Shown: in pieces, positions 58,148 through 64,000 of the stretch
How positions within the stretch are numbered: position 1 is the first letter of the stretch
Layout: each line of letters opens with the position of its first letter
Assembly: GCA_946122785.1 (NCBI GenBank)
Contig: CAMGYJ010000008.1
Coordinates: forward strand, 11,123,475-11,187,474
Origin: Linum tenue
Lineage: Eukaryota > Streptophyta > Magnoliopsida > Malpighiales > Linaceae
Reading direction: 5' to 3'
Length of the DNA stretch: 64,000 nt
Made by a program: the position numbers and the translations under genes
Notes under the pieces: generated by a model
Told to the model about the DNA's origin: nothing
The model's database searches: none
What the model saw: the letters and a program-made list of their open reading frames with translations, nothing else

Positions 58148-61100
58148 TCAGACGTTCAGCTTGGAGAGTAAGAAATGGAAGCGATAAGCACCAAGCCCCT
58201 TTGTAAATATATCCGCCAATTGCAGGTCACCAAGTACCTTGACTGGTCGGATATCACCTGATTATGCCCTCTTGCGGACAAAGTAGCAATCCATTTCCAC
58301 ATGTTTGGTGCGTTCATGGAAAACGGGATTGTTGGCGATGTGCAGTGCAACTTGGTTGTCACAGTGAAGTGGTGTGGGAGCTGTCTGCGGAACACCAAGC
58401 TCTTGGAGTAACCAACGAAGCCAGATCAGCTCACTAACCGTGCTGGCCATCGCACGATATTCAGCTTCAGCGGAGGAACGTGCCACAACCCGCTGTTTCT
58501 TTGTCCGCCAGGAAATGGGTGCTCCACCAAGACTGATGAAGTAGCCAGTGGTCGAGCAACGTGTGAGTTCACAGCCACCCCAATCTGCATCACAGTAAGG
58601 AGTAAGACGTAAAGGGTTATCTTTGGGAAAGAACAAACCCTGACCTGGGGAAGATTCGAGGTAGCGCAAAATCCGAAATACAGCATCAAGATGTTGTTGA
58701 GTAGGTGCATGGACAAACTGACTCAACAGATTGACAGCGTAGGTGATGTCAGGTCGTGTAATCGTCAGGTAAAGAAGACGACCCACCAGACGACGATAAA
58801 CTATAGGATCAGGGAGTGGATCACTCTCCACTCGTGTCAAGTGATGATTCTGTTCAATGGGAAATGCACTGGGGCGAGCTCCTTGGACACCAGCATCCTC
58901 AAGAATGTCAAGAACGTACTTTCGTTGACTAAGAACCACCCCAGTAGCAATGCGCGCTAGCTCTATCCCCAAGAAGTATCGAAGGTGACCAAGATCCTTG
59001 ATGCTAAAGCTATCATCGAGGAACTTCTTTACCCGTTGTATGAAATCCAGATCATTGCCCGCTAAGATGACATCATCGACATAGATCAAATTCAGTGACA
59101 AAGGTATCACCACGGTTATAGATGAACAGTGAGGAATCAGCAGGGGAAGCATGAAAACCAAACTCACAAAGTGCTGAAGTGAATTTCTGTTACCAATTAC
59201 GTGACGCCTGGCGAAGTCCATAAATTGACTTGTGGAGGCGGCACACTCGTGTATCACCTGGTTTGCGAAATCCTTTTGGAACTTCCATATAAACTTCCTC
59301 ATCGAGGTCACCGTGAAGGAAAACATTGTTGACGTCCAGTTGATGAAGGTGCCAACCACGACTGACGGCAACAACAATGAGACAACGAACTGTGACTAGC
59401 TTGGCAACAGGTGCAAACGTGTCATGTAAGTCTTGACCTTCAATCTGTGTGTACCCCTTCACTACAAGACGTGCTTTGTAGGGCTCAATGGTTCCGTCGG
59501 GAAAATACTTGATTTTGTAAACCCACTTGCAGTCTATAGTACGTTTTCCAGGAGGGAGGAAGACAAGACTCCATGTACCGTTCTTGTCAAGGGCAGCAAC
59601 TTCGTGTGTCATGGCCTCGCGTCAACAAGCTTCACAGACTGCTTGATAGAAGAACCGAGGCTCATCCAAGCGAGTTTGAGCTGCAAGAAATGAAAGGTAA
59701 GTCCCTTTGAATCCAGAATAATCAACGTATGCAGCAAGTGGATAGCAAGTCATATTAGAGGTACTTCCCCGTGCCTCCTCATCAGTGAATGAGGTGATGT
59801 AATTTTCCAGGAGTTTGGGCCGACTACAAATACGATCACTCTTTCGTACAGGAGCTGGTGCAGGCGAAGTGGCTGGGCTGGTCGGGTATGTGGACCAAGA
59901 GTTGCTGCTGGTGAGGTCTGGCCCAAGCGGGACTGCACACCAGGTGATGTGGCGGAAGTGGGCTCGGCCGAGCTGTCCTGTGGACCCGGTGACACTGGAT
60001 CCGGCCATAACTTCTATGATGGTAATCGGACGCGAGCTGACGTGGCTCAGGCGAGGTGGGCTCGCGATTGGGCTCAAAGTCCAAGGGGGAAGGGGGCCTA
60101 GGAGATGACGAATGCCCTGCAGGCCCTGGGCTAGATGAAGTTGGGCCAGGAACAGGGGAGTCGTCGTGCATCTCACTCACGGGCTGGCCAGATGGCCGTG
60201 GGATCCAATGAAGCTCTTGCCGAGCTCCTTCCTGCATGGGGAAAACATTTTCGTGGAATTGAACATCACGTGAGGTCAGCATTTTCTGAGATGATAAATC
60301 AAAAATACGGTAGCCCTTTTGTGTTGTACCATAGCCCAAAATATTCCTGCTCGGCCTCTCTCGGCAAACTTGTCAAGGTGAGCACGAGTATCTTTGTAAT
60401 AGACCAAGCACCCAAAAATGCGAAGATGATTATAAGGTGCTAACTTCCCAAAGAGCATTTCATGGGAACTTTTGCCCGTCACCTTAGTCGGAATGCGGTT
60501 GATGAGATATACCGCTGTCAGAACGCACTAACCCCAAAACCTGACTGGTAAACTGGCTTGAAATCGCAAGGCACGTGCGGTCTCGGGAATATGACGATGC
60601 TTTCTTTCAACTACACCATTATGCTGAGGTGTATCGGTGCAGGAAGTTCGAAGAAGCACACCTTCACGTGCATAATAATCTCGAAGTTCATCTGTATTGA
60701 ACTCTCGTCCATTGTCAGCCTGAATGCGCTGGATAGAACATCCAACCTGCGTACGAACCATGTGAAAAAATTGCAAGAGAGATCGACCAACGTCAGATTT
60801 ATAACGCAAAAGGTATACCCATACCCCACGAGTATAATCATCAACTATCGTCTGAAAATAATGTGCACCACTGAGAGATGCAACTTTATATTAGTTCAAA
60901 CTTAGATCTTGTCCCGATCTCACTGGACGGAAATGGCTCTCTAGTCTGCTTAGCTCTTAAACAAGGATGGCAAATACCATTATTTTTGAAAGACATTCCC
61001 AATAAGGCACTAAAAGAGGAAAGTTTATCAAACGAAGGATGGCTCAGACGGGCATGCCAAATGGCTTCCGAAACTACAGAATGTCGCAGCGCTGCACATG

Positions 61101-62596
61101 CCTGCGTCTGTCCTGCTCTGAATAAACTCAAGTAGTACAACCCATCTCGCAGCTCACCCTTCCCAATCAACTTCTTGGAAAGTAGTCCTGAATAACGCAG
61201 AAATTTTCAAGAAAAATAAAAGCCACACGGTTATCCTTTGTCAGTCTACTCACAGAGATGAGGTTACAACGAAATTCAGGGACGTGTAGTACTCTTCCCA
61301 GATTAAGACCCTTTTGCAGAGTAACTGAACCCACATGCTTAACAGGAATGCTATCACCGTTAGGAATACGAACTGGCTGCCCATTAACATGCAGTTCTTT
61401 ACTAGATAACATGGATTCATCCATGGTAATATGTTCATTGCATCCGGAATCAAGTAACCATTCGGAATCATAAGAGACCATACCTGCCATGTGAGCTGCA
61501 GGATCGTCAGCCGCCTTTCCCGTATAACCAAAGTATTGTTTTAGTTGGTCTAGCTGTGCAACAGTAAAGCCAGCAACAGGACTTGCTTCTGCCTCAACCT
61601 GCGATGCCTTGGGATCACACTCTCACTGTGATTTTTCTCCTGAGTCGCGATTACGCCTCCTTTGCGGTATATCTTCTTGGCGTTCTCTAGTGAAGTACCC
61701 AGGTGGATACCCAACCAGCTCATAGCACGCATCCCTTTGATGTCCCAGATGATGACGGTGCGTGCACCGCGGTCGCTCTCGCTGCTCCCTCGTGCCACGC
61801 TGGTCGCCAGCTTCTCGCTGCCCTTTTCCTGGATCGCCTTTTGCCGCAAAGGCAGCCGCTTTAGGGGCTGTTCTCCGATTTTGGGTAATACTCTTTTGTT
61901 GCTCCTTGTTAAGGACTATGCGAAATGCTTCAACGAGGGTGGGGATGGGATGCATGGCAAGGATTTGGGTACGCATTGGCCCAAATGCATCATCCAAGCC
62001 CATTAGGAAGTCAAACAACCGAGCGTTTTCCTGCTGCGCTCTAACTCTCCTGGAGACGTCGCATGTGCAGTGGCCGCAGGTACAGATTGGCGGCGGAGTA
62101 ATAGCAGCTGCTTCCTCCCAGAAAGACCTCAAACTTGTGTAGAACGCCGAAACAGTATGCTTCTCCTGCTGGAGAAGACTGATCAATCGCCGCAATTCGT
62201 AGGCGCGAGTGCGCTTCCTTGACCAAAACGCTCACGAAGATCCGTCCATATTTCACTTGCGTGTTCAGCAAAGCGAATACTCCCGCGAATCTCCTTATCC
62301 ATTGACGTTTTTAACCACCCTTTAACCATCGCGTCACAGCGCGTCCAAGCTCCGAGCTCTCTAGGATCGTTCGGCTTGGGTAGGGTTCCATCCACGAAGC
62401 AATATTTATCCTTCGCGATAAGCGCATCTTTCATATCCAGAGACCATTCTCCGTAGTTAGATGCGGTCAGGATCTCGCCCACGAGCATGTTGCCAGGGCT
62501 ATCGGAGTTGTGCAGCTGGAGAACCGACAGAAGCTCATCGTCGGATTTGCTGGAAGAGACTCCTTTATTCTTGACATCTTCATCACCAGTACCCAT
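58148..62596 (-). pseudogene. Copia gag-pol polyprotein, multiple frameshifts and stops
   Basis: From ATG 62596-62594 the minus strand encodes, in shifting frames: gag (SNYGEWSLDMKDALIAKDKY); a zinc knuckle near 61760 reading C-T-H-R-H-H-L-G-H-Q-R-D-A-C, with Arg in place of the second Cys; aspartic protease WLLDSGCNEH (about 61460); integrase with the HHCC finger (IWHARLSHPSFDKL, ICHPCLRAKQ), IQADNGREF and GVVERKHR; RVT_2 reverse transcriptase ([33 protein letters not shown]); and RNase H (CDADWGGC, SSAEAEYRAMA, HCDNQVALHIA). Frames change near 62200, 61180, 60890, 60345, 60060 and 59110. Stops lie near 61623, 60528, 59622, 59190 and 58262. A deletion near 60890 removes the segment with the first integrase catalytic Asp. 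It cannot be autonomous. Confidence 0.9.
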
Positions 62597-62629
62597 GGCG
62601 GTTAGGAGGTAGGGGACAACTGGAGCTTA

Positions 62630-62642
62630 CTGCTCTGATACA
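62630..62642 (-). other. Primer-binding site (initiator tRNA-Met) of copia element
   Basis: The minus strand reads TGTATCAGAGCAG just inside the 5' LTR; the consensus complement of the initiator tRNA-Met 3' end is TGGTATCAGAGC, so one base differs. Confidence 0.82.
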
Positions 62643-62643
62643 A

Positions 62644-62936
62644 TGTAAGATTGTGAAAAGAGAAGAGAAGAAGACGCTTGATTTATAGTGGTTCTTCCTC
62701 ACGTTAGTGAGGCTTACGTCCACTGTAGAAGTTTTGCTCTTTATTATTTCATGGTTTGGCTCTGGCCATACATTGATTTATATACCCTGTTACAGCAAAG
62801 TCTCCTAGGGCATACATGGAGTTACAGCTACGTAGAGGAGAAGGAATATGCTGATTCCCTTCTGATACAACCGTGTCCTCTACGTGGACTGCATGGGCCA
62901 AAGATTGCTTGGGCTGAAGTGAGGGCTGGCCCAATA
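62644..62936 (-). repeat. 5' LTR of copia element (293 bp)
   Basis: Pairs with 57826-58119. Should contain promoter and poly(A) signals; a TATA-like TATATAAATC (minus strand of GATTTATATA) lies near 62776. Confidence 0.92.
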
Positions 62937-62941
62937 TCCCA

Positions 62942-63673
62942 TTCCCAGACCCCTCTCTAAGGGGAAATTTAAGGGGACGCGGGTACCGAAAACGAAACGC
63001 CGGAAAAAATCGGTCGCCGAAAAAGGCAGGAGTCGCTGGTTAGTTTCCGGCCAGGGAAGGGACGCCGCAGAATATACAAGTTTTTTTAATTAATTTAATT
63101 ATTGAAAATTAATAAAATTGTACAATTACTATATTGTTCTTCATTAAATTGGATTAATATGAGCCCTTAAATTTTAATGAAGTGGAAGAGTTGAGATTCA
63201 CTTAGCCATGTTACTAAGGTACCCCTAGTCACCTGATCTTAGCCCCATACATTGTTCACTACACACTTGTGCATCCCAGTGAACCACAAGACCAATGTAG
63301 AGTACCTTCTCTAATTTATACGGAACTTTCGAAACACCCAAAATATTTATACGTGATTCTCAAAAATTTCAAGGACTATAGCGTACCAGCCGGTCGAGTG
63401 AGTCAACCGAACCGAACTGGTCACGCGTGTTTGTAGCCTGTTCCCTTCCTCCTCACGTTTGTTCCAAGGGAATTAGGTTTTTATCTTTCTCATATATATG
63501 GCTGTGAACTAGGTGAAGGCCTTAAGGTTCTGTAATAAAAAACATACATTGAATAAGAGTATGTCGAGAGCTCTGTCTCTCTGTGGAGTAGTCTCGTTCT
63601 TATGGAATGGGGAAACCACGTAAACTGAGTATTGTGTGCTTGATTTATATTTCCGCAATATCGATTTCTATTA
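62942..63673. other. Flank and probable 5' LTR of a second copia element
   Basis: The part from roughly 63100-63420 to 63671 is probably the 5' LTR of the element whose primer-binding site starts at 63674, but its left end cannot be fixed without the 3' LTR, which is outside the window. 62937-62975 resembles 57773-57810, an old short duplication on either side of the first copia element. Confidence 0.4.
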
Positions 63674-64000
63674 TGGTATCAGAGCTGCCCTCGATCTTGG
63701 GTTAGTTCTCTCTTCGTGCTGTCTTGGTTTTAGGGTTTCATTGGTAACGTCAACACCATGAGCGACGGTGACAAGGATGATCTCGGCAAGGGTATTTTCA
63801 GTGGCACTAATTCAGCCGCAACCCAAGTCATCGACGCATCTTCTCCTTTGCATCTTCATCCATCTGATCACCCCAATCTCATGTTCGTTAGTGATTCATT
63901 GACCGACACGAACTATGGAGAATGGGCTGCCGAGATGTCAAACTCTTTGATTGCAAAGAATCAGTGCAGTCGAAATCGCGCATTAATACATAAAAACTTA
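63674..64000 (+). mobile_element. Second copia element, 5' end only (PBS and gag start)
   Basis: TGGTATCAGAGCTGCC at 63674-63689 is a perfect start of an initiator tRNA-Met primer-binding site. ATG 63758 opens a frame running to the window edge: a charged start, then LHLHPSDHPNLMFVSDSL and TNYGEWAAEMSNSLIAKN. This matches the N-terminus of copia gag (the gag_3/UBN2 type, L-x-x-S-D-x-P). After LIAKNQ the reading departs from the family pattern, hinting at a frameshift near 63965. The element lies head-to-tail outside the first copia and in the opposite orientation. Confidence 0.8.

Larger units (their letters stand above)
57821..62941 (-). mobile_element. Complete but mutated Ty1/copia LTR retrotransposon
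   Basis: The element is 57826-62936 (5,111 bp), minus strand, flanked by the 5-bp duplication TCCCA (57821-57825, 62937-62941). The 5' LTR is 62644-62936 and the 3' LTR 57826-58119. A primer-binding site and polypurine tract lie just inside. The order gag, protease, integrase, RT, RNase H places it in Ty1/copia. The LTRs differ at about five positions, so insertion is relatively recent, yet the coding region already has several frameshifts and stops, suggesting it was mobilised in trans or decayed quickly. Confidence 0.93.

Overview
The window looks like nuclear DNA of a flowering plant, most likely a eudicot. The host genes are split into many short exons with GT-AG introns, intergenic DNA is AT-rich, and most of the sequence is transposable elements of typical plant families. 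I could not name the species. I read three intact-looking host genes, all on the + strand: a mitochondrial-carrier-family S-adenosylmethionine transporter (SAMC-like, 12 exons, 4353-7350), a membrane-anchored glycerophosphodiester phosphodiesterase (GDPD4-like, 9 exons, 16870-20388) and a group IIc WRKY transcription factor closest to WRKY13 (3 exons, 47815-55210, with a 5.3 kb second intron). They have no evident joint function and are ordinary chromosomal neighbours.

Layout. 1-4200 holds a decayed hAT-type transposase remnant, whose tail is present twice. The second tail copy is interrupted by a long-TIR MULE (2347-3513) and a small MITE (3689-3966), and the first copy preserves both empty sites. 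SAMC follows. 7780-15308 is a full-length LINE on the + strand flanked by a 15-bp target-site duplication. 15418-16728 is a MULE with about 420-bp TIRs that appears to carry the first exon and the start of the second exon of a UDP-sugar pyrophosphorylase gene (a Pack-MULE). It ends only 141 bp before the GDPD4 start codon. 20400-31800 is intergenic with several MITE/MULE insertions. 31840-40910 contains two copies of a dispersed repeat, the second split by a full-length minus-strand LINE (33671-40113, 19-bp TSD). 41590-42870 is a decayed minus-strand LINE remnant. The WRKY13-like gene follows. 56190-57720 is an AT-rich degenerate tandem repeat split by a MULE. 57826-62936 is a complete but mutated minus-strand Ty1/copia element with about 294-bp LTRs. 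A second copia element (+ strand) runs off the right edge.

I found no CRISPR array, operon, rRNA, canonical tRNA or evident undescribed enzymatic system. The most informative features are the transposon structures: Pack-MULE gene capture next to a host promoter, several insertions with matching empty sites, and pseudogene decay in which most stops are compatible with C-to-T (or G-to-A) change. Exon boundaries were assigned by eye from splice consensus, reading frame and family similarity, with no transcript evidence.
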